Shown piece after piece: positions 6,914-17,059 of a stretch of DNA of 50,804 nucleotides. The stretch spans positions 1 through 50,804 of the forward strand of contig LBPF01000005.1 of assembly GCA_000990005.1 (NCBI GenBank). Reading direction: 5' to 3'. How positions within the stretch are numbered: position 1 is the stretch's first letter; each line of letters starts with the position of its first letter. The stretch comes from Candidatus Woesebacteria bacterium GW2011_GWB1_33_38 (lineage in GTDB: Bacteria; Patescibacteriota; Microgenomatia; UBA8517). Made by a program: the position numbers and the translations under genes. The notes under the pieces were generated by a model. The model saw only the letters and a program-made list of their open reading frames with translations, searched no databases and was not told where the DNA came from.

Positions 6914-8214
6914 TGTCACTCCAAAGTAGAAATGTCCTCCCTATAATTATCAAAACTTAAAGTTTCTCCAAGGGTGTTTTTTGGGTGGAATGAAATTTGT
7001 TTTATGTGCTGTTAAAACTAGTGGGTTTATTTTCTGTTTTGGTGGTTTTGTTGTGAGTGTGAAGTAATTTAGATATTTATCTTTGTGTTTAATCTTAATT
7101 TTATTATTTAAGTGTTCTTCAATCTGAACTTCCTGCCTTTGGTATATAGTTACAGGTTGAGTTTTTTCAAGTTGAAATAGTTTACTTTTAAACTTTATGG
7201 TGAAATCATTATGCATAATTCTTATATTTTTAACAGAAAATGTTGATTTTAAATTTAACATCTCTGATCTTGTCAGTTTTCTGTGTAGGTTTTCAGGTTT
7301 ATTTGGAACTACTGAAAACTTTTTATTAAATTTAGGAACAAAAACATCTTTTAAGAAAGTGTTTCCACCTTCTATTGTGTTTATGTTGTTTAGTTTTAAC
7401 TCTTTGGTTAGTCTATCCTGCAGTGTTTGAAACAGCCTCTCAACCCTTCCTTTGGCCTGTGGAGTGTTGGCACTAATCATTTTGATATCTAATATGTTTA
7501 AAGCCTTTTGAAATTGTGTCAAAAGTTCTAGATTATCAACTGCATTTTTAAAATTAACTTTATATGTTGAATATTTATCAAGGTAAATTGATATTGGTTT
7601 ACCAAATTCTTTTATATATTCCTTCCAAAATTTAAACACAGCAAACACACTTTCATTCAGATCAAACTTTAATTTTATAGTTCCTGTTGCATCATCAATT
7701 GAAGCATTTCTCCAAAGTAATCTTTTCTTTGTCTAAATGAAAAGTATTTATGCCTTCTTCTTTTCTTTGGTTTCCAAATTCCTGTTTCAACCATCCAAAG
7801 CCTTAATGTTTCAGGTTTAACTTTAATATTTTCAATTTCAAAAAGTTTCTCAGAAGCAAGTGTTGGTCCAAAGTCAGAATATTTATTTTTGACAAGATCA
7901 ATTGCTAGAAGTTTTTCTGATTTGAAAGAATTATTACTAGTTCTGCCTTTTAGTTTATGTACAACAGCCAGAGAACCCTCTTTTCTAACAGAAGCTTTAA
8001 TCCTTCTTATCTGTCTTGCAGAAACAGAAAGCAACTTTCCTGCAACTGCATTTGTAATAGTCCCTGAAATTGCCCTTTTAATAATTTCAAGCTTATATTT
8101 TTCTTTTTCCTCAAGCATGTCATGGCTAGAGGAGAATAATACCCCAAAAGAAGTAATTTAATCAGAGGACATTTTAACTTTGGCGGATTAGGACATTTCT
8201 ATTTTGGTCTAACA
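6914..8214 (-). mobile_element. Insertion sequence of the DDE/IS481-ISNCY type, 1301 bp
   Basis: Both ends are visible. The left end starts TGTCACTCCAAAGTAG and the right end, read inward, starts TGTTAGACCAAAATAG; 21 of the first 25 bases agree, ending in a shared AGAAATGTCCT. The right end has a second, subterminal CCAAAGTTAAAATGTCCTC copy, probably an extra transposase site. The flanks carry a 14-bp direct duplication, AAAAGATGTTTATA, at 6900-6913 and 8215-8228, so this was a real transposition event. The termini TG...CA and the duplication length suit IS481/ISNCY-like elements. The transposase inside is broken, so the copy is immobile unless complemented. Confidence 0.85.
6950..8118 (-). 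pseudogene. IS481/ISNCY-family transposase with internal deletion
   Basis: Two track ORFs are one gene. The 147-aa N-terminal part holds a helix-turn-helix (GTITNAVAGKLLSVSARQIRRIK) and RLWMVETGIWKPKKRRR. The 232-aa C-terminal part has the integrase core (ISIYLDKYSTYK with the second Asp, and ISANTPQAKGRVERLFQTLQDRL with the Glu). Between them GEMLQ runs straight into a frame reading ASIDDATGTIKLKFDL, skipping the block of about 20 residues that normally begins LDGS and holds the first catalytic Asp. A short repeat GCTTCAATTG probably mediated the deletion, which also shifts frame. The element therefore lacks a DDE residue and is inactive. Confidence 0.85.
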
Positions 8215-8260
8215 AAAAGATGTTTATATTTAAAAATTTTGGTATACAATATAAATTGAT

Positions 8261-8491
8261 ATGGAACAAAATAAAGGAATCCCTGACTCAAAGTATTCTG
8301 AGACTTTTGATAAACTTTCTGGACTATCGATTAAAGCTAATGATATTAACGATTTAAGAATTAAGATAGAACCTTTAATGCATAAAATTGGTATAGAACC
8401 AGGTATGCACGAAGGTAAATCTCTAGATGCAAATTCTAATCTGATGATGATTCCACATATCAATGGTTCTTTGGTCAGATATATAAATTAG
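8261..8491 (+). CDS. Small hypothetical protein, 76 aa
   Basis: This short, soluble, unrecognised reading frame begins MEQNKGIPDSKYSETFDKL. Composition is protein-like, with even use of Asp, Glu, Lys and Ile, and an AT-rich -10-like stretch (TATACAAT/TATAAA) lies just before the ATG. It is immediately downstream of the right target duplication of the insertion sequence and 42 bp upstream of another hypothetical gene in the same orientation, so the two may be co-transcribed. The antisense ORF 8230-8463 is a shadow. There is no functional clue. Confidence 0.5.
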   Translation: MEQNKGIPDSKYSETFDKLSGLSIKANDINDLRIKIEPLMHKIGIEPGMHEGKSLDANSNLMMIPHINGSLVRYIN

Positions 8492-8533
8492 CCTCAGGTC
8501 CAAAAGAAAATAATACATTATGTAGACGCACTC

Positions 8534-9214
8534 ATGGCAAGCACAGATCGTTATCTATCTGATGTTTTTGTTGGTAAGGATATTGGTGCTTTATTTAAGA
8601 AGGTTGAAGAGGATAGAAAAAAGGTAGAGAATGAATTTGATAAGCGTTATCCATCAAATAAAGATTGGTTGGATCCTTTTACTAATCCTCATTCAAAAGT
8701 GTTTGGTAGGGATATTGCCGAGTTTTTAGAAAACAGAGAGGGTTTTGCGGGAAAACAATTAGCTGTGTTGATTCGACCAGAGTTTAGGGATTTAGATGCA
8801 ACTACAGTGGAGGGAGAACTGTTGCCCAAAAAGGATGAAACAGGTTTTGTTGATTTTTATCTAGTATCAAATGGTAACGAATTAAGGCTGAATACCAATG
8901 ATATATTAAGTGTTCGTATTGAAGATACTTCTTTTCCGAAGTATAGAGAGATATTAAACGACTTACGTCGAGATGGTTTTATTAACGTATCGGGTTTGGA
9001 TGCTATTGGTGAAGATGCTGAACTAGCTTATTTATCTCCAGATCTTCAAAAAGGTATCTGGAATTTGGAAAAAGCAAGAAATGAAGAATATACAGATCTG
9101 AGAGGTATTTTTGTTATGGAAGCCAGAGGATCTGGCGATGATTACCGTTGGGAAGTCGACACTTCCTCAGTTGAATCATGCAACCTTTTTGTCAAACCCA
9201 GGATAGTTTATTAA
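8534..9214 (+). CDS. Hypothetical soluble protein, 226 aa
   Basis: I do not recognise the family. The sequence is acidic and soluble, without signal or membrane segments. It has a helical N-terminus (GALFKKVEEDRKKVENEFDKRY), a possible beta-rich centre (GKQLAVLIRPEFRDLDATTVEGELL, GFVDFYLVSNGNELRLNTND) and a second alpha/beta part. It follows the 76-aa frame in the same direction and ends in a 4-bp convergent overlap with uvrC. Codon use looks like that of its neighbours. A real gene is likely from length and composition; the role is unknown. Confidence 0.65.
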   Translation: MASTDRYLSDVFVGKDIGALFKKVEEDRKKVENEFDKRYPSNKDWLDPFTNPHSKVFGRDIAEFLENREGFAGKQLAVLIRPEFRDLDATTVEGELLPKKDETGFVDFYLVSNGNELRLNTNDILSVRIEDTSFPKYREILNDLRRDGFINVSGLDAIGEDAELAYLSPDLQKGIWNLEKARNEEYTDLRGIFVMEARGSGDDYRWEVDTSSVESCNLFVKPRIVY

Positions 9215-10443
9215 TTTAATATATTTTTTAACACTAATTTATGATGGTATCTTCTGGCAAATCTGTGGGCTTCATCTCGAATACGAGAAACTAATTGCAG
9301 GGTCCAACCTTGCAATCTAACTTTTTTGCTGTTTGGAAGAACAAGTCTATCAGGGTTTTTGGCTATACCAACAACGGGGATTTTAAATTGTAAAAATTCT
9401 TTGTCAAAAATTTTTACTTGTCCCAATCCCCCATCAACAATAATTAAATTAGGTTTCCCCCAATCGTCTAAATGCTTGATTCTTCTTTTGGCAATTTCTT
9501 TCATAGAATCATAGTCACTATTTCCTTTTGACTGTTTAATTTTAAAATGTCTGTAATATTCATGTTCCATTTGGCCATCAATTGCAACAACCATTGAAGC
9601 TGTAGCTGAAGAACCTGATAAATGTGCGATATCAAAACACTCTATACGATGCAAGGAAATAGGTAATATGTAATAAGTAATAAGTAATTTTCTTAAGTTT
9701 TTTAGTTCTTCATTTCTTAAGTCTTCTGTAAGATTTGGGTTAGTTAAAAAACTTTTTTCATCAATTCTTTTTTGTGTAATATAGTCTAAAGCTTGTATTT
9801 TGTCTCTAATTATTTTAGCTTCTTCATATTTTTCTAGTTTAGAAAGTGAATTCATTTCCTTTTCAAGTAACTTTCTAACTACATTAAACTTTCTAGACAA
9901 AATAAGTTTTATATTTCTTATGTTTTTTCTATATATCTTTATATCTTTGTCACTTAATATCTTGTTAGGACAAGGATTACAAAGACCTAAATGACTATAT
10001 AGACAAGGTTTTTTAGCTAATTTATGATCTGAAAAAGGAAATACTCTTCTAATTAATTTAAGAATTGTTTTTACATTAGAGCTATTAGGAAATGGTCCAT
10101 AGTTACCATTTTTACGAGAAGTGATAACTCTTGGATATTCTTCATTTGTTATTTCAATATATAAGGCATGTTTATCATCTTTTAATAAAATGTTGTATTT
10201 TGGTTTCCAAATTTTTATTAAATAGGATTCTAATAGAAGCGATTCAAGGTCAGAATTTACTCTAATAAAAGTTATTCTATCTGCTTCCTCAACCATTCTT
10301 CTGGTTTTTATACCTAGATTTACTTGGAAGTAACTTAAAAGTCTGGACTTTAAATTTACCGATTTTCCGATGTAGATTCTGGTTTTGCTTTTCCAGAATG
10401 TATAAACACCCGGAACGCTTGGCCAATTTTTGTTAATTTCCAT
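9211..10443 (-). CDS. uvrC: Excinuclease ABC subunit C, lacking the HhH domain
   Basis: UvrC makes the dual incisions in nucleotide excision repair. Visible parts are the GIY-YIG nuclease at about 10-90 (GVYTFWKSKTRIYIGKS), the cysteine cluster CLYSHLGLCNPCP at about 145-157, the UVR helix hairpin LEKYEEAKIIRDKIQAL at about 203-219, and the RNase H-like nuclease with FDIAHLSGSSATASMVV at about 268 and RIRDEAHRFARRYH near the end. At 410 aa it stops there and lacks the C-terminal helix-hairpin-helix pair of the usual 580-620-aa protein. The peptide LQGWTLQ lies on a 23-bp palindromic element shared with uvrA, and SDKDIK on another shared repeat. It overlaps the preceding transglutaminase-like gene by 88 bp. 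Confidence 0.93.
   Translation of the reverse strand: MEINKNWPSVPGVYTFWKSKTRIYIGKSVNLKSRLLSYFQVNLGIKTRRMVEEADRITFIRVNSDLESLLLESYLIKIWKPKYNILLKDDKHALYIEITNEEYPRVITSRKNGNYGPFPNSSNVKTILKLIRRVFPFSDHKLAKKPCLYSHLGLCNPCPNKILSDKDIKIYRKNIRNIKLILSRKFNVVRKLLEKEMNSLSKLEKYEEAKIIRDKIQALDYITQKRIDEKSFLTNPNLTEDLRNEELKNLRKLLITYYILPISLHRIECFDIAHLSGSSATASMVVAIDGQMEHEYYRHFKIKQSKGNSDYDSMKEIAKRRIKHLDDWGKPNLIIVDGGLGQVKIFDKEFLQFKIPVVGIAKNPDRLVLPNSKKVRLQGWTLQLVSRIRDEAHRFARRYHHKLVLKNILN
9294..9316 (-). repeat. Palindromic element A inside uvrC
   Basis: Arms ATTGCAGGGT and ACCTTGCAAT flank a 3-nt spacer. It matches the element in uvrA (15621-15643) at 20 of 23 positions and is read in the same frame, giving LQG-x-TLQ in both proteins. 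Confidence 0.75.
9933..9958 (-). repeat. Repeat element D inside uvrC
   Basis: On the coding strand AGTGACAAAGATATAAAG gives SDKDIK. Near-identical DNA in the same frame occurs in gatB (34971-35002) and ppsA (23941-23958), and in opposite orientation in the oxidoreductase gene (46312-46346). AT-rich composition makes chance similarity easier than for elements A-C. Confidence 0.5.
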
Positions 10444-12233
10444 TTTTTTAATCTAAATAAAATTGTAACGATAATTGATATAGTAACAATAAAAACGAAC
10501 AACAAATTATAGATCAAAATTTCTTTTTTTGTTGTTTTAATTGTTATCTCCTGATCTTGCACTAAGACTTTAACAGTATCTGGTGTTTTTGTAGCTAAAA
10601 ATGAAAAAGGTATGTCAATTGAAGACTTATAGCTACTAAAAGGGAGCAAATTATTAATTGTTGTATTTGTATTAACCTCTGTTTTGTCAAAATATACCTT
10701 CGGAGTTAAGTTGTAAATTGCAGTTGGACCGTTGTTTATTATTTCAAATTCTAATTTATTAGAGACCAAAGGTATCCAGCCTGACAATTTGGCATTTAAT
10801 AAAAGTTTTGTATTTCGCTCCTTAGGCAATTCACCAAAGGATACAAAGACATCCTTTTGTGGATTAGTTCCCAGTTTGTAGCTTCCTGCTGCATATGGAA
10901 ATTTTGAATTTTGTCCGTGCATTACAAATGAAAAATGCCTTAGATCAAGTTTATTAAAATAATCAACTCCTCCTGTAGTTGAACCCCAGGTTGGATCAAT
11001 TGGAATCCAGGCACTTTTTTCCGAGTCAAAATATTCAGGCCAGGCATGGAGAACATCATTAACCAAAGAAAGTGGTTGAATATCAGGATTTTCAGTATAG
11101 GCAAATCCGTTGACTTCTCTTGCAGGGATTCCTGCGGCACGAGACAAAGCTATAAAAAGGTCGGTAAACTCCATACAAATAGCATTATTTTCATACTGGA
11201 GGGCCTTAAGGGCACCAAATCTTTCTACATTTGGTTGAACTCGTTGAAAATCATATTTTAACTTTGTTGATACAAAATCATAAATTGCCTTGGGGGTTTT
11301 TAATTCTTTGGCCAATTTAATTATTTCAGGGTTATCTGATTGCCAGTACTCATCAGTTTTTAATGAAGCATTTAAAGATTCTTGGGATGGAGTCAAGAAA
11401 GCCCTAAGGGGTGAAAATATTTGAACATTGCCCGAAGCTACAACATCAACTCTCTCACGAGACTTTAGTGTATAAGTTGCAATCCAATTTCCATCTAAAT
11501 CTACTTTTATATCAGTGGGTTTTGGAACTAAATTTGTATAATATACTCTCTGAAATGCAGTATCTGGAGGTAATGTAATTTCAGTTAAAGCCTCATGGGT
11601 TAGAGGGTTTTCAAGATGGTAATTTAGAGTAAATGAAAAGACTTGAAATTCACCAAAACCTGCCGTAATCCCAGTTTTAGTTACATCAGTCTTATTAAAT
11701 TTGTAGTGAACATAGCCATTGTACTTAAATTTTTCGCGAGGTAGAGGTGAAATATAAGCTTCTTGACCTAATTTTTCTGGGATCAGTAAATTTACATAAT
11801 AATTATTAAAGGTTGTATTCTCAGACAATCTAGGGATTGATATTTCCCATACCTCACCCGTTCTAATTGCAAAAGAACTTTCTTCAAAACTGATCCAGAA
11901 ATTTCTTGACTTGTCTTTTCCAACAACTGCATCGTTAAATTTAATAGCAATTATTGTTTTTGATTCATTTGTAGTAGTTTCAACCACCAATGGACCGTTT
12001 GTGTCATAGCCTAAAATATTTTTAGGATTAATAGAATCTAAAATGATTGTGTAAGAAGTTGCATAGAGGTTACTAAAAACATTAGTTAATATTATTTTGT
12101 TTGTAACCTCAGTAATACCTGATTCTTTGACTGAATAAGTTACATCAACATCTGTTGTGAATTCCCCCTCAGCCCTTGCAGGGCAAGTGAATAGTGAAAA
12201 CAATAAAACTAAAACAGCAAAAATCCTTTTCAT
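10356..12233 (-). CDS. Secreted, membrane-anchored transglutaminase-like protein
   Basis: This 625-aa protein has a signal peptide (MKRIFAVLVLLFSLFTCPARAEG), a long beta-rich extracellular region (about 25-290), and a transglutaminase-like core at about 345-430 with the Cys/His/Asp triad in AICMEFTDLFIALSRAAGIPAR, LHAWPEYF and WIPIDPTWG. An Ig-like region and a C-terminal helix (about 578-600) with a basic cytoplasmic tail follow. Such proteins act as cysteine proteases, amidases or cross-linkers at the cell surface; the substrate is unknown. The promoter is leaderless (TACAAT 6 nt before the ATG), divergent from the 128-aa gene at 12276. Its end overlaps the uvrC start by 88 bp. Confidence 0.88.
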   Translation of the reverse strand: MKRIFAVLVLLFSLFTCPARAEGEFTTDVDVTYSVKESGITEVTNKIILTNVFSNLYATSYTIILDSINPKNILGYDTNGPLVVETTTNESKTIIAIKFNDAVVGKDKSRNFWISFEESSFAIRTGEVWEISIPRLSENTTFNNYYVNLLIPEKLGQEAYISPLPREKFKYNGYVHYKFNKTDVTKTGITAGFGEFQVFSFTLNYHLENPLTHEALTEITLPPDTAFQRVYYTNLVPKPTDIKVDLDGNWIATYTLKSRERVDVVASGNVQIFSPLRAFLTPSQESLNASLKTDEYWQSDNPEIIKLAKELKTPKAIYDFVSTKLKYDFQRVQPNVERFGALKALQYENNAICMEFTDLFIALSRAAGIPAREVNGFAYTENPDIQPLSLVNDVLHAWPEYFDSEKSAWIPIDPTWGSTTGGVDYFNKLDLRHFSFVMHGQNSKFPYAAGSYKLGTNPQKDVFVSFGELPKERNTKLLLNAKLSGWIPLVSNKLEFEIINNGPTAIYNLTPKVYFDKTEVNTNTTINNLLPFSSYKSSIDIPFSFLATKTPDTVKVLVQDQEITIKTTKKEILIYNLLFVFIVTISIIVTILFRLKKWKLTKIGQAFRVFIHSGKAKPESTSENR

Positions 12234-12275
12234 TTAACTATTGTAACAAATGCCATGAAGTATTATAACTAACTA

Positions 12276-12662
12276 ATGACTAAAGTTTCTAAACAAACGT
12301 CAATAACCCTAGAGAATTTGATACCTGCGATCAAAGACGCAATTTTACCTGAAATAAATAAAAAATTTGCTGAGATAGACCTTCAATTTTCTAAAGTAAG
12401 TAAACAATTTAAGTCCGTCAGAAGTGATTTAGCAGCAGTAGTACATAAAGTAAATGACTTAAATGAAAAAGTTGATGATATAGCTGAAAGTATAAAATAT
12501 TTACCCACCACCGAGATTTATTTAGCGAGTCAAGACAAACTCATGGGTGAATTGAAAAAATCCGAAGAAGCAGCAACTATAACGACTCAACATTATATAG
12601 ACACTAGCGACAGAATTGATAAAATCGACAATTATTTAAATTTTAATTCGAATATAATGTAA
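12276..12662 (+). CDS. Coiled-coil hypothetical protein, 128 aa
   Basis: This small soluble protein has heptad-like spacing over about 20-75 (INKKFAEIDLQFSKVSKQFKSV, LAAVVHKVNDLNEKVDDIAESIKYL), suggesting a coiled coil. No catalytic motif is visible and I do not recognise a family beyond generic coiled-coil proteins common in these genomes. TATAAC ends 6 nt before the ATG, giving a leaderless promoter divergent from the transglutaminase gene. It ends 10 bp upstream of the start codon of the CA-repeat Tat gene. Confidence 0.65.
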   Translation: MTKVSKQTSITLENLIPAIKDAILPEINKKFAEIDLQFSKVSKQFKSVRSDLAAVVHKVNDLNEKVDDIAESIKYLPTTEIYLASQDKLMGELKKSEEAATITTQHYIDTSDRIDKIDNYLNFNSNIM

Positions 12663-12672
12663 AATATTTACC

Positions 12673-13485
<813 letters not shown>

Positions 13486-13489
<4 letters not shown>

Positions 13490-16263
13490 AGGTATTTTCC
13501 TGTTATGGAATTTAGGTTTTTTTTGATGTCTTTTGGTGTCCCTACTGCAATAAGTTCTCCTCCTTTATCTCCTCCTTCAGGTCCTAAATCAACTATCCAG
13601 TCTGAATTTTTTATAACATCTAAGTTATGTTCAATTACACAAACGGTATTTCCCTTTGCGACTAGGAGTCGCAAAACTTTAAGAAGTTTTTCCACATCTG
13701 CAAAATGAAGTCCTGTTGTAGGTTCATCCAAAATATAAAATGTCTTTCCAGTTGATCTTTTCGAAAGTTCTGTTGCAAGTTTTACTCTTTGTGCTTCTCC
13801 ACCTGAAAGAGTTGTTGCTGGTTGACCTAATTGCATATAACCTAAACCCACATCCTCCAAAGTTTCCAATTTTTCATAAATCTTAGGATGAGATGAAAAG
13901 AAACTTAACGCATCACATACTGTTAAGTCTAAAACTTCTGAAATGTTTTTAGATTTATATGTGATTTCTAATGTTTGTGAATTATAACGTTTGCTATGGC
14001 AAACTTCACAAGATACCCAAATGTCACTCATAAATTGCATCTCAATTTTTGTCTGTCCTTGGCCTTCACAAGCTTCACATCTACCTCCTTTTAAATTAAA
14101 TGAAAATTGGCCTTTTTTAAAGCCTAAGGTTTTTGCTTCGCGAGTTAGGGCAAAGATATCTCTAATTGGATCAAATAATCCAGTGTAAGTTGCAGGGTTA
14201 CTCCTTGGAGTTCTACCTATTGGAGACTGGTCTATTAATATAGCTTTATCTATATTTTCAATGCCTTCAATCCTTTTGTGAGCCCCTACATCATCTTTGA
14301 AAAAAGGATTAAAATGTTGTTGTAGTGCAGGATAAACTGTCTCAACTAAAAGTGTTGACTTTCCTGATCCAGAGACTCCTGTAATACAGATAAACTTACC
14401 CAGGGTAAATTCAACATCAATATTTTTTAAATTAAACTGTTGTGCACCATATACTGTTAATTTAGAATCAGGAATTAATAATTGATTAGAAATTGGAACC
14501 GAAATTTTTCGTCTATGTGAAAGGTACGCTCCAGTTATTGATTTTTTGTTATTCATAATCTCGTGAGGAGTTCCTGAGGCGACCAGTTCCCCTCCATTTT
14601 TACCTGCTCCTGGGCCAAAATCTGCCATGAAGTCAGCTTGTCTCATCATTTCTTCATCGTGTTCAACTACAACTACACTATTTCCCAAATCTCTTAAATG
14701 TTTTAGAGTATCAATTAATTTTTGATTGTCTTTTTGATGGAGACCAATTGTGGGTTCATCTAATACATAAAGAACTCCTGTTAAACCAGATCCAATTTGA
14801 CTTGCAAGGCGTATTCTTTGGGCTTCTCCTCCTGAAAGCGTACCAGCAACCCTATCAAGAGTTAAATAATCAAGGCCTACCGATTGTAAAAATTTAAGTC
14901 TACCTTGAATTTCACTAATTATTAATTTGCCTATCTCTATTTCTTTTGAATTAATTAACTTATTTTGTATCAATGAATCAATCCATTGATACAAGTTTGT
15001 AACTGAGAGATGAGTAATTTCTGATATATTTTTGCTATTAATAGTTATTGCTAAACTTTCTTTTTTAAGTCTTGCACCTTCACAACCTTCACAAATCTGC
15101 TCTCTCATGTATTTCTCGAATTCAAATTTTACGTATTCTGACTCGGTTTTTTTATATCTTGATTCCATTCTCCTAACAACATCTCTTTCTATAATTATTC
15201 TTTTTTCTCGTCCTAAATCCTTAAATGGAGTATGGGTATTTATATTATTTACTTCACATAAATTAATAATTTTTTGTGAATACCATGTTTCTCTTTCAAA
15301 CATTGAGGAAAACGGTAATATTGCCCCTTCCATGATTGATAATTCTTCTGAAAAAACCAAGTTAGGCACAACTTTTAATAGCTTTCCTAAACCAGTACAA
15401 ATGGGGCATGCTCCATGTGGAGAGTTAAAAGAAAAGCTTCTAGGTTCTATCTCTGGCAAAGAAATATTGTCTTTTGGGCAAGAAAATTTTTCTGAATAAA
15501 GGTGGTCAGTAAAATCTGTAGGATATTCAGGGATGGTAAAAGAAGGGTCTTTAACTTCGCAGGTAATTACATATCCATCCGAAAGTTTTAAAGCTTGGCT
15601 AACAGAATCAAAAAGTCGTGATTGCAAGGTCTGACCTTGCAATGTTAGTTTGTCAACAACAACGTCAATTGTATGTTTATTGGTCTTGATAAGTGTGAAA
15701 TCATCATTTAGTTCTTTAAAATGACCATCTATTCTTACCCGTGAATAGCCTTTAGACCTTAGATTTTCAAAAAGTGCAGAGAATTCTCCTTTTTTGTCTT
15801 TAACAACTGGAGACAAAAGGTAAAACTTGCCACGTTTTGACATAATCTGGTTAACCATTTCTTCTAACGATTGTTGAGCTATCTCATCACCACAAACAGG
15901 ACAATGTGGGTGTCCAACCCTAGCAAACAATAGTCTTAAGTAATCATATATTTCAGTCACAGTTCCAACTGTTGAACGAGGGTTTCTAGCAGTTGTTTTT
16001 TGATCAATTGAAATTGCAGGAGAAAGCCCAGTTATTGAATCAACATCTGGCTTATCCATAATACCTAAAAACTGACGGGCATAGGTAGAAAGACTTTCTA
16101 CATATCTCCTTTGACCTTCTGCATATAAAGTATCGAAAGCAAAAGAACTTTTTCCACTACCTGATACACCTGTTAAAACAACAAGTTTATTTTTGGGGAT
16201 ATCAAGGTTTACATTTTTTAAATTGTGTTGTCTTGCCCCTTTGACTGAGATAAAATCATTCAT
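13486..16263 (-). CDS. uvrA: Excinuclease ABC subunit A
   Basis: UvrA is the damage-recognition ATPase of nucleotide excision repair and loads UvrB. The 925-aa protein has two ABC modules with Walker A GVSGSGKSSFAFDTL (about 31) and GVSGSGKSTLLVE (about 635), signatures LSGGEAQRIRLASQ and LSGGEAQRVKLATEL, and zinc-finger cysteines (CPVCGDEI, CPICTGLGK, CEACEGQGQTKIEMQF, CEVCHSKRYN). The peptide LQGQTLQ at about 208 lies on palindromic element A, also present in uvrC. It is divergent from uppP over a palindromic TATAATTATA that can give a -10 box on each strand, and converges with a 4-bp overlap on the Tat gene. Confidence 0.97.
15621..15643 (-). repeat. Palindromic element A inside uvrA
   Basis: Perfect 10-bp arms ATTGCAAGGT and ACCTTGCAAT flank spacer CTG. 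It encodes LQGQTLQ in the variable loop between VVDKL and RLFDSV. The uvrC copy is 20/23 identical and in the same frame. Confidence 0.8.
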
Positions 16264-16268
16264 GGATG

Positions 16269-16274
16269 TATAAT
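16269..16274 (+). promoter_or_regulatory. Shared palindromic -10 region of uppP and uvrA
   Basis: TATAATTATA reads as TATAAT on both strands. It lies 8 nt before the uppP ATG and 9 nt before the uvrA ATG, so both divergent mRNAs would have leaders of 0-3 nt. Simultaneous use by two polymerases would be mutually exclusive. Confidence 0.55.
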
Positions 16275-16282
16275 TATACAGT

Positions 16283-17059
16283 ATGAATCTATTTCAGGCA
16301 CTGCTGTTATCTATAGTCGAAGGTATAACTGAATTTTTACCTATTAGCTCCACTGGACATTTGATTTTAGTTTCAAATCTACTTAAAATTCCTCAAACTG
16401 AATTTGTTAAATCTTTTGAAATTGTAATCCAGCTTGGAGCAATTTTAGCAGTAGTAGCTATTTACTTTAGAAAAATCATAACCAATTTAGATGCTAAATT
16501 GTGGAAAAATATTATAGTTGCCTTTTTACCATCTGCAATATTTGGTCTTATTTTTTACAAATACATCAAGTTGTACTTGATTGGCAATTCTACAGTTGTA
16601 ATTTGGAGTCTATTAATCGGTGGCATAGTAATGCTACTATTTGAGAAATCCCACATCGGGAGTGGATTACTATTGTCACCTCGGGATATTTCGTTTAAAA
16701 AATATTTTTTAATAGGATTATTTCAGATACTATCGATGATTCCAGGGATATCAAGAGCCTTTGCCACAATTTTTGGAGGCATGGCAGTCGGTATGAATCG
16801 AAAAGAAGCCGTAGAATTTTCATTTTTATTAGCAATTCCTACAATGCTTGGTGCTACTGTGCTAGATTTAGCAAAGTCCGATATGTCCGTCTGGTCTGCT
16901 GTAGACGGTAGACTATTAGCTATTGGCTTTGTTGGTAGTTTCATTACAGCCTATATCGTAATTAAATGGCTAATCACCTTCGTTCAAACTCACAATTTTG
17001 TTGTTTTCGGATGGTATAGAATTATATTGGCACTTCTATTTTTCGTATTCGGTCTCTAA
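16283..17059 (+). CDS. uppP: Undecaprenyl-diphosphatase UppP (BacA)
   Basis: This 258-aa polytopic membrane enzyme recycles undecaprenyl pyrophosphate to the monophosphate carrier for peptidoglycan synthesis. Motif 1 GITEFLPISSTGHLILV at about 14-30 is intact. The second motif reads IPGISRAFATIFGG instead of PG(T)SRSGxT, retaining the Ser-Arg pair. About seven membrane helices are predicted. The loop KSHIGSGLLLSPRDIS before motif 2 lies on a repeat resembling element B of gatB and holA. Its 3' end overlaps uvrB by 38 bp. Divergent from uvrA. Confidence 0.93.
   Translation: MNLFQALLLSIVEGITEFLPISSTGHLILVSNLLKIPQTEFVKSFEIVIQLGAILAVVAIYFRKIITNLDAKLWKNIIVAFLPSAIFGLIFYKYIKLYLIGNSTVVIWSLLIGGIVMLLFEKSHIGSGLLLSPRDISFKKYFLIGLFQILSMIPGISRAFATIFGGMAVGMNRKEAVEFSFLLAIPTMLGATVLDLAKSDMSVWSAVDGRLLAIGFVGSFITAYIVIKWLITFVQTHNFVVFGWYRIILALLFFVFGL
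16647..16665 (+). repeat. Element B-like repeat inside uppP
   Basis: AATCCCACATCGGGAGTGG matches the plus-strand sequence of the gatB copy (34703-34721) at 18 of 19 bases. Here it is read on the opposite strand relative to the gene, giving SHIGSG instead of PTPEVG, which argues for a DNA-level repeat rather than protein homology. Confidence 0.65.

Noticed and set aside
9326-9994. Plus-strand ORFs antisense to uvrC, and comparable antisense ORFs over uvrA, uvrB, dnaE, gatA and others
   Set aside because: Shadows of strongly supported genes on the other strand.
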